NCBI GenBank assembly: GCA_951802195.1
Contig: OX637631.1
Span: forward strand, 124,001-188,000
Direction: 5' to 3'
Length of the DNA: 64,000 bases
Source of the DNA: Tausonia pullulans
Taxonomy: Eukaryota; Basidiomycota; Tremellomycetes; Cystofilobasidiales; Mrakiaceae
A program made the position numbers and the translations under genes. Shown here piece by piece: positions 46,554-57,800 of the stretch. Positions within the stretch are counted from its first letter, which is position 1; each line of letters begins with the position of its first letter. The notes under the pieces were generated by a model. That model worked only from the letters and a program-made list of their open reading frames with translations. It was not told the DNA's origin and ran no database searches.

Positions 46554-48280
46554 ATGTCGAACGCGCCGCTGCCCCCCGCACCGGCTGACACGGGACGCGT
46601 CGTGACTCTTGGTGAGAGAATAACAGCTCTCGCTCGGGATACCAGTCTCATCAGCTGAGCATCTTGGCCCTCCTCCAGGAATGTTCATCATTGATCAGTT
46701 TGAGCATCGCAAGCCCGATGGCTCTGTCGATACCGACGCGACGCACGAGGAGCAGGTACGTCGCGATGGCGCAGCGGTCAGCCTGTTGTACCAGAAAGAG
46801 AGGAGAAATCTGACGGATCGTGGTTTTGGCTCGTAGATCGGTGGTGGTGGGACCTACGGTGAGAGGCTCTCTTGCTTGGCCTCAGACGATGTACGATAGG
46901 CGTGCTGAACTCAGTCGCGTCGTCTCCGTTGGACTCCGCTCCGTCCCCGCCAGCCATCATCGGCGCCCGTGTCTTCCTATCGCCAATCCACGTCGGCATG
47001 ATTGTCGACATCGGTCTCGACTTCCCCGACCACATGCGGCAAACACTCCGCTCATACGGTGATGCCATCTGGCACTGGCGCGACCGGCCGGACGGGACGA
47101 CCACGCGCGCTCTCAACATATACAGCGGCGAGGAGCGAGGGTGAGCCCAGATGATCACGTCCTCCGTCGCCCCTCTAGGATCACTGAGCGCTCATGTTGA
47201 CCTGGGAGGCACGGCCACCAAAGCTTCAAGTCAGTCGTCTTCTTCAACATTCCTGGAGACTGCGCCGGGCGATTGACTGTCTCTCCATTCTCCAACTTCC
47301 CAGATACCTCACCCCTCGCATGCGCATCTCGACCAACCAACTCCCCTCGACCACCCTGTGCGGTCCCGACCCTTCCTCCCCTATCCCACCCTCCTATCTC
47401 CACTTTGTCTGCTCCCCGCTCCGCGCCCTCGAGATCACCGACGAAGCGATCGCCCTCAACTGGCCGACGTACTTCGTCTACGAGCCCATCCCTCCAGACT
47501 GTAACCCTAGCGAACTGGAGAACCTCAAGCAGGTGGCGAAGAGGATGCGGGTGCTCTCGTTTGTGTCTTGCCTCCTCTCTCTCGTGACTTTCTCTCCCGC
47601 TTCAGCAGACAGACTTCCCTGACCTCCATTTTCGACAGTCCCAACCATATTGAGGCCCTCACTCTCCTCTCCCTCCCCACAACCGGCCCTCCAGCCTCCC
47701 ATATCCCACTCATTGAGATTGCCACCCGAACGCTTGCCTCTTTCCTCACTCCGGGTCTCGGAACCGCCATCGTCCGCTCCGGCCCGCTCGGCGTTTGCTG
47801 GTGTCGCGCTGGGTCGGACGTTGTTGGTTGGGTACCCGCGGTGTTTGGAGAAGAGGAGCAAGGGAAGGTGAGGGACGTTACGGGTGGGGGTAATGCGTTC
47901 TTGGGGGGTCTTTGCGCGGGGTTGCTGAGGACCGGTGGGGACGATGAGGAAGGTGAGTTTCGACGACTTCGACTTGTAGCCTTCTCTGCTTGCCGCTGAA
48001 TCAACCGTCCACTCTCTTCTTCAGCCATCCTCTGCGGATCTGTTGCCGCCTCCTTCGTACGTCCTTCCCCACTCCGCTCTGCCTCGCTCCCTGACCTGGA
48101 GCCTCATTTCCATCTGTCTAGGCTATCGAGCAAGACGGCCTTCCACCGCTCGAGGTTCGCCTCTCGGACGGTGCCGAAATCTGGAGCCACTCTGGCGAGT
48201 CCGCCGAGGAGCGGCTCGCGAGGTTCCGCCGAAGGGTTACTCAGTTGAAGAAGGCGGAAGGCGCTACTCCTGCTGCATAG
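46554..48280 (+). CDS. MAK32: Mak32-type PfkB-family carbohydrate kinase-like protein
   Basis: Ribokinase-fold protein; yeast Mak32 is linked to maintenance of killer double-stranded RNA, true substrate unknown. It starts MSNAPLPPAPADTGRVVTL; after an intron GMFIIDQFEHRKPDGSVDTD (near 46680), IGGGGTYAIIGARVFLSP (near 46840-46985), IGLDFPDHMRQTLRSYG and FKYLTPRMRIS then LHFVCSPLRALEITDEAIAL (near 47400), YFVYEPIPPDCNPSELENL (near 47480). The PfkB C-terminal signature reads VRDVTGGGNAFLGGLCAGLL (near 47870), with Asn where ribokinases have the catalytic Asp. Then GSVAASFAIEQDGLPPLEVR across an intron, ending KKAEGATPAA. The stop codon lies in a short GA repeat (48279-48294). The overall pattern fits Mak32 rather than true sugar kinases. 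Confidence 0.82.
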
Positions 48281-48460
48281 AGAGAGAGAGAGAGGAGAAG
48301 GAGAAGAGTTTCTTGCACTTGATAGACAATAGAGACGGTTTCCACGATCTCGCCCTAGACTGCCCCTCGTTCGTTCTGGAACACAAATCACACACATACA
48401 TTGGAAGAGACGGGGGAAGGATAACGGCACATTTCGTTGACACCATTCTCCATCACTTGC

Positions 48461-51088
48461 CTACTCCTCCTCGTACGGCGAGACCTTGAGCAGCATCTTC
48501 GCGCCTTCGTTCTCCCGGCCTCGCATCCAGGGCCGCTCTGCACACATGCTCGAGATCAGCCTCAGACTCCCCCCCCCCGAGAGCACACAGGCAAGGGGAG
48601 GTAAGACTCACGGACGAGCGATGTCTTGGCGAAGTACTCCGGCTTGGGGTCGGCGTGCTCGAAGACGAGATTCGAGACGAGGACAAAGAGGAAGGCCTTC
48701 ATCTCGGCGACAGCGAACCGGTAGCCGCTGTCACAAAGACGAGACGAATCAGCGCAAGACGGGAGCGCGAGGGTTTGCTGACTTGTCTTACATGCAGCTG
48801 CGGGGACCGGCGAGGAACGTCAGCTGCCGACCCCAGGGGGCGTCAAGGGCCGCGGAAGACTCTGGGAGAGTTCCGAGCCACCTCTCGGGCCTTTGATGAG
48901 GGAAGCTGTCAGCGACAAGCAAAGAGCGCCCCGGCAAAGGCTTCGACTCACTTGTACTCTTTCGCGTCCTTGCCCCAGACGAGCTCACTCCGGTTTAGAG
49001 AAGTAATGGGGATGAAGACGACGGTCCCCTTGGGGAGGAGAACTTCGGTGATCTCTTTGCCGTCGCGGCCCTTGACTGGGTGTGAAAGAGGGACAACATC
49101 GTCCTTTTGGCTGACACGAATCGTGTTCGGGACGGGCGAGTAGAGACGGAGGGTCTCGCGGATGACCTTGGGGGGAGGATCGGTCAGGAGGTGAACGAGG
49201 CAGCGAAGAAACGACGAGAGCCAGCCACTCACAGCATCGAGATAAGGGAGCTTGTCGATCTCATCGCTGGAAACAAGGTCAGAATCCACCTGTACAACGC
49301 GTGACGGCCGTCACGAGGACTTACAAACTGGGCGAAGCATCCCCAACCGCGAGTAGCTCAGCCCGAAGCTTCTTCTGAACCTCCGGGTACTCCGCCAGAG
49401 CGCGGAACATCCACGTCAAGCCCGTTGAGCTCGTCTCATGGCCCGCGAGTACTGTCGTCCCGTCAGGTCAGCTAATGATCTGAGTTTCGCACCAGAAAAC
49501 GGAGACGAACGGAAGGTGGTGAGCTGAGCGACGACCTCATCGTGCGTCATCTTCTGGTGGGCCGGCAGATCCTCCGCGAGGTTTGCCCGGACTGGCCGAG
49601 CAAAGAAAACGTCGAATGAGTCTCCTATAGCAAGTACGCGTACGAAACTTGATCTCACCGAGCAGACTGATGAGATCCTTGCCCTTGAAATCTTCTTTGG
49701 TCGCCCCTCCCTCGCTCTCGGTCATGATGCTCTCGGTCTTCTTGCGGACGATGCTCTGATGGAAATGGAGTCGTTAGGAGGGAGCTGGACGAAAGAAGAA
49801 GAGGCCGACGACTGACCCCGCAGATCGTGACCATCTTGTCGAGGGTTTCCCTGCTCGCGCGCTGGCGCTCCGTGGGCTTCAAGTTTGTCCCCAGACCAAT
49901 GGTCAGCATATTGAAAGAGACGAGTCCGCGCAAGAACTCACAATGATGTTCAAGATCGGCACGAAGTTCGCGAGGATCGCAAACGCATCGATCCTCGAGC
50001 TGAGGTCTGCCCTCGCATCGAAAGAGTATTTCCAGGGTCAGCAGGAATTTTAGATCGACAGCATCACCCCCAACTCCAGACTCACCAAACACCCGCTTGA
50101 ACGACATGGCGAGCTCGTTCTTCTCCGAATGCAGGTTATTGAACGTATAGTCGAATCCGGCGAGGCCAATGACATCAAGCGTTGCCCTTCCGAGCCAGTA
50201 GAGCATGTCGACCGTGCCCTTCTTCTTGTCCTTCTCGGTGTCGGTGTCCTCAGATGTGGCAACTTCGAGGAGCTTGTCCCGGAGTTCGTAGGCCTTGTCG
50301 AGAAAGACAGGCGTGAGAGGACGGGTGGACGCCGTGGAAAAGGAGGGGAGCATGACACGGCGGAGGCGCTTGTGGGTGTCGCCTTGTTGGACGAATGTGA
50401 TTGCGCGTCAGTCATGCATTCAAGAAGTATGTAGATGAGTTGACGTACCCTCGGCGCTAATGAGACCCTCGCCTCCGAGGATCTTGCCGATGTTGCGGCG
50501 GACTTGATGGGGTTTCGGGTAGTCGTACGCATGCGAGTTGCTCAAGATGCTGAAACCACGATGTCAGTTATAGAAAGCTTGCGAGTGAGAAAGGAGGACG
50601 GACTGATTGATCGCTCCCGGGTCGATAGAGAAGAATCTGAAGGTGGCGGGCGATATAAGTCCGTAAGTCACACTCATTGCCACCCAACCATCGGGCATCA
50701 CCACCCTCTCATACACTCACCTCATCTCTCCAAAGATAGCCTTGTACCGGAACGTCGGCCCATGAACCTCAATGAGCTCGTCGTGCTCGACACCTGGCTC
50801 GCTGGCTGCGACCGAGTGTCCGTCGCGAGATCGCACGTCGATCCTGTCAGTCCCCCCTCGTCACCCTATCTCTTCCCATCCTACAGCGCACTCACAAATC
50901 ATCCGCGACATATTCCCCAGTATGAGACCGTTTAAATCAGGCTTGACCCGCGGTCCTGGAAGCGCCCAGAGCGGAGAGAAGCTCGGTGAGAGGAGGTGTC
51001 TCCACCCGAGGAAGCCGATGGCGACGGCCAACAGAAGGGCGAGAACCTTGAGGATAGGGAGGAGAGAGGCTAGGACGGAGGCGAACAT
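48461..51088 (-). CDS. Cytochrome P450 monooxygenase
   Basis: Haem-thiolate monooxygenase anchored in the ER. Start at 51088 gives a hydrophobic anchor (MFASVLASLLPILKVLALLL then AVAIGFLGW) and the Pro/Gly hinge LWALPGPR. Later exons include VDMLYWLGRATLDVIGLAGF (near 50190), the I-helix region AGHETSSTGLTWMFRALAEY (near 49400-49450), the ExxR motif VIRETLRLYSPVPNTIRVSQ (near 49140), LLPKGTVVFIPITSLNRSEL (near 49010) and the haem loop QLTFLAGPRSCIGYRFAVAE (near 48730-48810), which fits FxxGxRxCxG. It ends LLKVSPYEEE. About a dozen introns. Substrate and CYP family cannot be given; the look is that of basidiomycete fatty-acid/alkane-type or detoxifying P450s. Confidence 0.9.
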
Positions 51089-51863
51089 ATTGATGGTTCG
51101 AAAAGCGAGGGAGGGAGGAGGGGGAGATGAGAAGGTCGTGGTTGGATAAGGGGAAGTTCGGTGCCGACGACCGGGAGACAAAGGAAGGGGCGCTGACGAC
51201 TTGTCGGGAAGTGGATCGCTCGCTGTCTATAAGGGGGAAACTCGCTTCGTTGCTCGGCTCGGCCTCGGCGTGTGTGCGCGTCTCTTATCCCCGGACGTGC
51301 TTGGGCACTGGTGTGTACCCTCATAAATATAGGGCATTCTCTGCGGGAACGCACACACACAGACACACATCGGGTGACCTACCGTAATTTCTTGCTCAGC
51401 AAGAGAGCGAATGGGCGAGGCCAGCAGGGTGACTACCCCTCTTCCCAGCAAGCAAGCTACCGAGGACAAAGGACCTTCGGGGAGGACCGCCGCCACACAC
51501 GCCGAAGCTGCGAGTGGTCAAGCAGATCAGCTTGAGTAACTCCAGCGAGGACCATCTTTGCGGTGCAGTGTCGAACGCCGAAATAGATGAATATAGGGAG
51601 GGGATGTCTGATTGGCTGAAGGCGAGCATGCCGACGAAACCTCTCCTGCGGCAACGAACTTAATTACCTAGCTTATATCTTTTAACGGGTTTGGGCTGGC
51701 ATGTCAAGTATGTGAGAACAGCATGAAAGACACCTAGGAAACGAGCGGGAGAGAGAGAGAAGGAAAGGGTACCAGCACACCACAGAATCAAAAAGAAAGG
51801 CAGGAAAGATAACTCTAGAGAGAAGATAAGAAAGAGAGAAATCGGGAAGAGATATTCATTGGC
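51089..51863. other. Intergenic upstream of P450, downstream of ACC1
   Basis: 775 bp between two leftward genes; holds the P450 promoter and ACC1 3' UTR. An AT-rich patch ATAAATATAG near 51322-51331 and a CA-rich patch near 51352-51370 are visible. No gene recognised. Confidence 0.45.
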
Positions 51864-54800
51864 TTAGAGACCGAGCGAGGCGACAAGCGCCGACTTCTCG
51901 CTCTGGTCGAGTGTCGAGAGGACGGCAGTGAGACCCTGGAGGGCGCCCTGGCGGTCGTCCGAAGCGAACGTGACGATGCGGGAGGCGACATAGGCGGCCC
52001 GGATGTGGGAGACACCCTCAGCAATGACAGCCGAGGAAGACTCGATCCAGGTCGCGAGGGCGCGATCGTCATTAAAGTCAACGTCCTTGGTGATGGAGAG
52101 AAGGGCATTGCGGCGCTCCTGGAGGGTGAAGTCCGGGTTGGCGGTCGCGATCTGGGAGAGGAGATGCTGAAGTGGGAGAAAGGATGAAAGAGTTCAGACA
52201 AGGACAAGCGAGCGAGAAGGACACTGGTTCAAGTTCTCACCTCCTCGTCAATCCTCCTGCGGAGCCTCCAGTAGAAGAAGCGGCGGGACTCCCTCCAGAC
52301 GGCGCGCTTGGCGCAGCCCTTAGCCTCCATGCGTCCGACGCGGTCGTGGAGATCAGCGTAGAGGTTGGCAATGCCGGCGTACGTCGGCGCGAGGAGCTTC
52401 TCGCGCTTGGCGAGCTCCTCGCCGGCCTTGGTCCGGTCCTCAGCCGAGAGCGAGGCGTCCTCGGTCGCCTTCTTGAGCTCCGGGTACTTGGAATCAAGGC
52501 GGTTCATCATAGCGGCGATCTTGTCCTTGCGGAGCTTGATGGCGACAATGGCGTCGGGCTCTGTGGTTGGGGGACGAGGGAAGGGGGCCACGAGGATCAG
52601 CGGTTGCTTCGCCTCCGAGACAGACGACGAAGGGCGAGGACTCACCAAGAATACCTCCGCGGGACTCGACATCGGCGTACATCTCCATCTTGGCGTCGTT
52701 AATGGTCGGGTCGAGGACAACCCAGGCTCCACCACGGAGCTCTCCGTTGGGGACGATGTAGATAAAGATAGGCTGTTTGAAGCTTGAAAGACCGTCGACG
52801 ATCTTGGAACCCTGCTTGAGGATCTCATCGTACATGTCCTGCTGTCCTCCAGAGAAGCCGCGCATGTTGGTGAGGAAGATGAGCGGGAGACCCTCGCGGT
52901 CGATGTCGTTGATCGCCTGGGCGGTCTTGTACGCTGAGTTGGGCGTCCAGACCTGACCAGCCTCCATGATCTTCTGCTCGAAGCCGGAGGGGTTCGCCGG
53001 GTCGGCGGGGACGACGCGCTCGGTCGTGCGAGCTGGAGGACACGAGTTGGAGGAAGGCAAAGTCAGTCGCCAGAACGACGAAGAACGAGGTAGAAACAAG
53101 ACGATACTCACTCTCAACGGCAATGACTCCCACAGGGATTCCACCGAGACGAGCACGACCACAGACGATGGTCTTGGCCCACTCGCCGAGGACCTCGAAG
53201 AACGAGCCCTTGTCGAAGAGACCGGTGAGTCCCTCGTCCTCCTGGCCCTCGATAAGCCAACGAGGGTCGTAGGGGCCTTTAGGCGGGGAGTAGGTGACGG
53301 GTCGGTCCCACGAGTCCTGCGAGGGCGAAATCGGGATGGCCTTGCCCTTGCGGTCCGGGACGTAGGCGAGCCACTTGATCACCTTGAGCGCACCGTCGAG
53401 GTCCGACTCAGCAATGAGGTGGGTCGTTCCATTGCGGGCCATGATCTGGGTGCCTCCAAGCTGAAGGTTGGAGGTGTAGACCTCGCGACCGAGAACCTTG
53501 TTGAGCGCCTGGGTACCTGTCAGGATGAGGGGGTTGCCCTCGACCTGGATTGCACGCTGACCGAGTCGGACGAGGTAGGCTCCAATACCGACAGACCGGG
53601 CGGTGACGAGCGAAATGGTGAAGATGCCCTCGTCGTACGCGCGCGAGGTCGCTCCGGCGATGAGACCCGAACCGCGGAGCGACTCGACACCGAGACCATC
53701 CTGGAGACCGACGATGTCGGTGATCCGGTGCCGGCGCTCGCCATCCTCCTCAATCTCCTCGGTGATGACGCTCGAGCCCTTCTTGGCGAGCGTGGCGAGC
53801 GTGTCCGGGGTAAGATAGAGATACTTGACACCCTTGAGCGGGTCAGCCGGGTCGACGAACGCGGCCTGGAAGAGGTTGAGAAGCTCCTCAGCGATGCCGA
53901 GGCGGGCACCCGAGTTGGCCGAGAGGTAGATCCGAGGAAGGCCGCGCTTCTTGGCGATCTCGGTCGCCTTGTAGAAGTAGTCGTCCTCGCGAGGGCCGAA
54001 GGAGCCAATCTTGAAGGTAATGTCATTGGCGATGACAACAACGCGGCGGCCCTTGGGATACTCGGGAGTGACTGAGAGCAAGGGAGGGTGGTCAGACGAG
54101 AGGGGCAAAAAAGGGCTGACGAGAAAGCGAGGGGCTCACGCATGGTGAAGATCCAGGCAACCATGCCGCACGAGTTGGAACCGGGAGGGCGATCGACTTC
54201 CTGGAGTTCGTTGTTCTCGTCAAGAACGAGCTCGGCGGAGGTCAGCGGCTCCGAGGGCACGCGGAGACCGGGGATCTTGGCAGCAGCCTCCGCCCACGCC
54301 TTGCGGAGCGATTGGACGAAGAGGTCCGGGTAGTCGTAGACGTAGGTCGTGCCGACAAGGTGGGCCTGGTACCGACGCGGCTGAAGCGAGTTCTTGGTCA
54401 TGTACGGGTGGTTGACCGGCTGAAGGTGGAAAGGTCCGGCCTCGCCGATCGACTTGAGAATGGTCGCGCCCTTTTCGGTCTCGATCTCCTGGTAGGCGTG
54501 GTACTTGACGACAAAGCCTGAGACGTTCTCGATGCAGCACCGGATGGGCGTTACGTTGCCCTCGTCGTCCTCGAGGACCATGCGGATCTCGGCGGCGGTG
54601 ATGCGGAGACGCCAGAGCCCTGTGAGGGAGAGAGGGCGATGGAGAAGGAGAAAAGGGAGAAAAGACAGTCAGTGCGAAGTATGAAGATGAGAGTAGGAAG
54701 TAACAGAGCCAAACGCACTGCGGCCGTGACGCTCGATGAAGCCGGCAAGGGCCTCCTGGACGTCATCGAAGTCGACAAGGACGTTGTAGATGAAGTTGAT

Positions 54801-57800
54801 GCCGACGTGGTTGCAGTCGGCGTTCCGGGCGTCGGCACCGACGACCTCGAGGGCGTCCATGATATCCGTGACAAGACGGTCGCACTCAGAGATGAGGTAC
54901 TCGGCGGTCCGCATCGACCCTGTCGCGACTGTTTACGGTCAGCGACAGAGAGTAATAGAGCAACAGAGAGCCTGGACATACCCTGAAGACGGCCGGGCCG
55001 AACGAGCGCGCGAATGAAGAAGCGGACGTCGGAGGAGTTCTCCTTACCCTCGGCCTTGTAGATGTGAATCTGGCGGTTGTCGACAAAGATGGGCGTAACG
55101 TTGAAGTTGGAGAGACGTCCGAGCTCAAGCTGGCTCGCAAGAGCGGGCTCGATGTTACGAATCTTCTCCTCCTCCTTCCAAGGCCCACCGGGCGCCTCTT
55201 GCCTGTAGGTGAAGTAGGAGGGGTAGACATTCTGCCGGCAGACGAGGAAGGTAACACGACGGATGCCCCGCTTGTTGAGCTCGGCCGAGGCAGCCTCGAC
55301 GATCTTGGCGATCTCGATCTGCCAGTCGGCGTCGGGCATGTCGTCAGCCGACTCGAAGGCGCGGATCGCGACGTTGAGGACGTTGTGCATCGCGGCGTCC
55401 TTGCCGTAGCGCTGGGTGAGCTCTTCGGCAGTTTGCGCCGAGTAGTGAGAAAGGACATCGCTGGCGGGGGGAGGAAGGGAGATGAGGTGTCAGCGAGGGG
55501 GCAGAGGAAAACATTGAAAAGAGCGAAGAGGACCCACCGGAAGCCAGCCTGAACCTCGGCGAGGTTGTTGAAGCTCGTCATGACACCCGTACGGAGAGGC
55601 TCCGTCTGGGACTGCTTGATCTTGTACGTGAGGTCCGACATGGAACCAACGCGGTAGACGTCCCGGGTCGAGTCGACGCGAGGAGTCGAGGCCTCGGGCG
55701 TCGTCTGGTTGAGCTTGAAGCGCCAGATGATGGCACCCGCAGCGCCATGCTCGCCCTCCTCGTGCTGGATGTCGAGGATGCTGTACTCGCGGTAGCTGAG
55801 GAGGAGACAGAGCGTCAGTCAAGGCTGAGTCGAGGAAAGGGGGAGGGGATCTCGGCCATTACTTACGCGCGAAGGACGTAACAGGTGAGCGCGGCAAGGA
55901 CAATCCAAGGGTCGTTGTGCTTGAAGAAGGACGAAAGGACGTCGTAGACGGTGAATCGCGAGTTGGAGAGCTCGGCAAGGATGTCGATCGAGGGCGAGCG
56001 GTGGCCTCCTCCGCTCTCGCCGTAGTACGATGTCGTGACCGAGGCAACGAGAATCTTCTCCATCTGGAGACGACGCTCCTCGTACGAAGGGAGCGAGCTT
56101 GAAATGAGGATCTCACGGGCTTTGAGCGAGACCTTGGTCGCCTGGGTAAGCTTGGCGGGCAGGTCGGCGAGCGACTTGAGGATCTGCTGAAGCTGGGCTC
56201 GCTCGTTCTGGTGAACGAGGCCCGAGGACTTGACGTGTTCGAGAAGGGAAAGGATGAGCTTGCTCCGACCAGCGAGCCGCGAGTGGGAGAGGACGAGCGC
56301 AAGGACGTCGTTAAGCGAGTCACGCTTCTCGTCACGGAGCGTAAGGACGACGGCCTCCTCGGAACCCATGGCAAAGATCGACTCGACCGAGAGGTACTGC
56401 TCAAGGATCTGGGAGAAGATGAAGGCCGCGTAGCCGGAGGTACCGCCGACATTCTTGCTCGCGAGCTCTTGAATCGGCTGGACCTGAAGCCGGATCGTCG
56501 TCTTGTCCTGCGGGCGGGCGTTGTCGATGTAGCGCTCGATCTGCTTGAGGATCTTGGTCGCAGGGAAGTCGGCGCCATCTTTGGCCTGAGCCGAGGAGAT
56601 GGCCGCGCGAATGTCGTCCTCGAGATCCGCGGGCATGCGGCCAGAGAGAGTCGAGAGAACCGACGTGGCCTCGCCGAACGCGAGCTCCGGGTCCTGGAGG
56701 ATCTCGAAGAGGGACCTGAGGATGGCCGACGAGGCGTCCGACTCATATCCGTTGAGGATGGCGTAGATTGAGTCAAGCTGGGCCTGAAGCCGTTGGTGGG
56801 GCTTGGTGCCAACAACATTCGGGAGGCCCATGTCCGGGAGAAGGCCCTCGAAGGGGCGGGCCTTCTTGACACGCGAGGGGTCGTCGAGCTGGAGGATACC
56901 GATGATGGCTCCCGGATCAACGGTGACGCCGACCTGCTTAACGAACTGGACGAGACCAGCCTCGGCTGCGACGAGCGGCATGATCATCTTCATGACCTCG
57001 ATCTCGGCATAGACGTCGCCGGCATTGACGTGGTCGCCGGACTCGACGAGGAACTTGACGAGCTTGCCGGGCGAGGGCGACCGGAGCTGAGTCGGGTCGT
57101 TCTCCTGCTCGATGAGGCACGTCTTGGCATCGACCTGGACGCGAAGCGTGCCGACGTCCTCGCGCCAATAGAGCGTGTGGGACCGGCCGTCGAGGAGAAC
57201 GAGCATGCCGCCGTCGGCGAGAGGTCGGATGCCAACGATCGTCTTGCCGCCGTTGACAAAGATCCGGTACGTCGTCTCCGACCCACGGGCGGCGGTGAAG
57301 TTGTAGCGGACGCCATCGTAGATGAAGTCGAACGAGAACACCGTCTTGAGCGTGTCCTTGGACGGGACCTGACCCTTGTCGAGGATCCGACGGTACTCGG
57401 CCCAGCAGGCCTCCGAGGCAGCGTGTGCCTTGACGACCGCTCCACAGATAACAGCGAGGTTCGTGTCGGGCCGCTCCGAGGTGAGCTTCTTGGAGATAAG
57501 GCCGTCGAGCCAAGCGGTTGTGATCGTGTTCTGCTCGAAGTCGGAGGTCTCGAGGAGAGTGATGAGGCTGGAGGCAGCAAGGAGGACATCAGTCTTCAGA
57601 AGAGGGTGGCAGAGGGAGGGGGGAGAGAGAGGAGAGAAAGTATGGGACGCACTACTCGACCGTGGTCCGGAAGTCTCCGCGGATCGAGAGCTCCTTGAGG
57701 GCGATGACCATGTTCTTGCGCGCCGTGGGACGGTCTGAGCCGTAGGCAAAGACGTGTCCGAACTGCGAGTCGGCGAACGAGTGGATACCTCCGGCGGCTC

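Noticed and set aside
52966-54075. 369-codon open frame on the plus strand, opposite the ACC1 carboxyltransferase exon
   Set aside because: Antisense shadow caused by G/C-ending codons. The minus strand carries unmistakable ACC1 motifs over the whole span.
56793-57698. 301-codon open frame on the plus strand opposite the ACC1 biotin-carrier region
   Set aside because: Same cause; residues are Glu/Arg/Leu/Val-rich with no family pattern and it covers the VMKM biotin site on the other strand.
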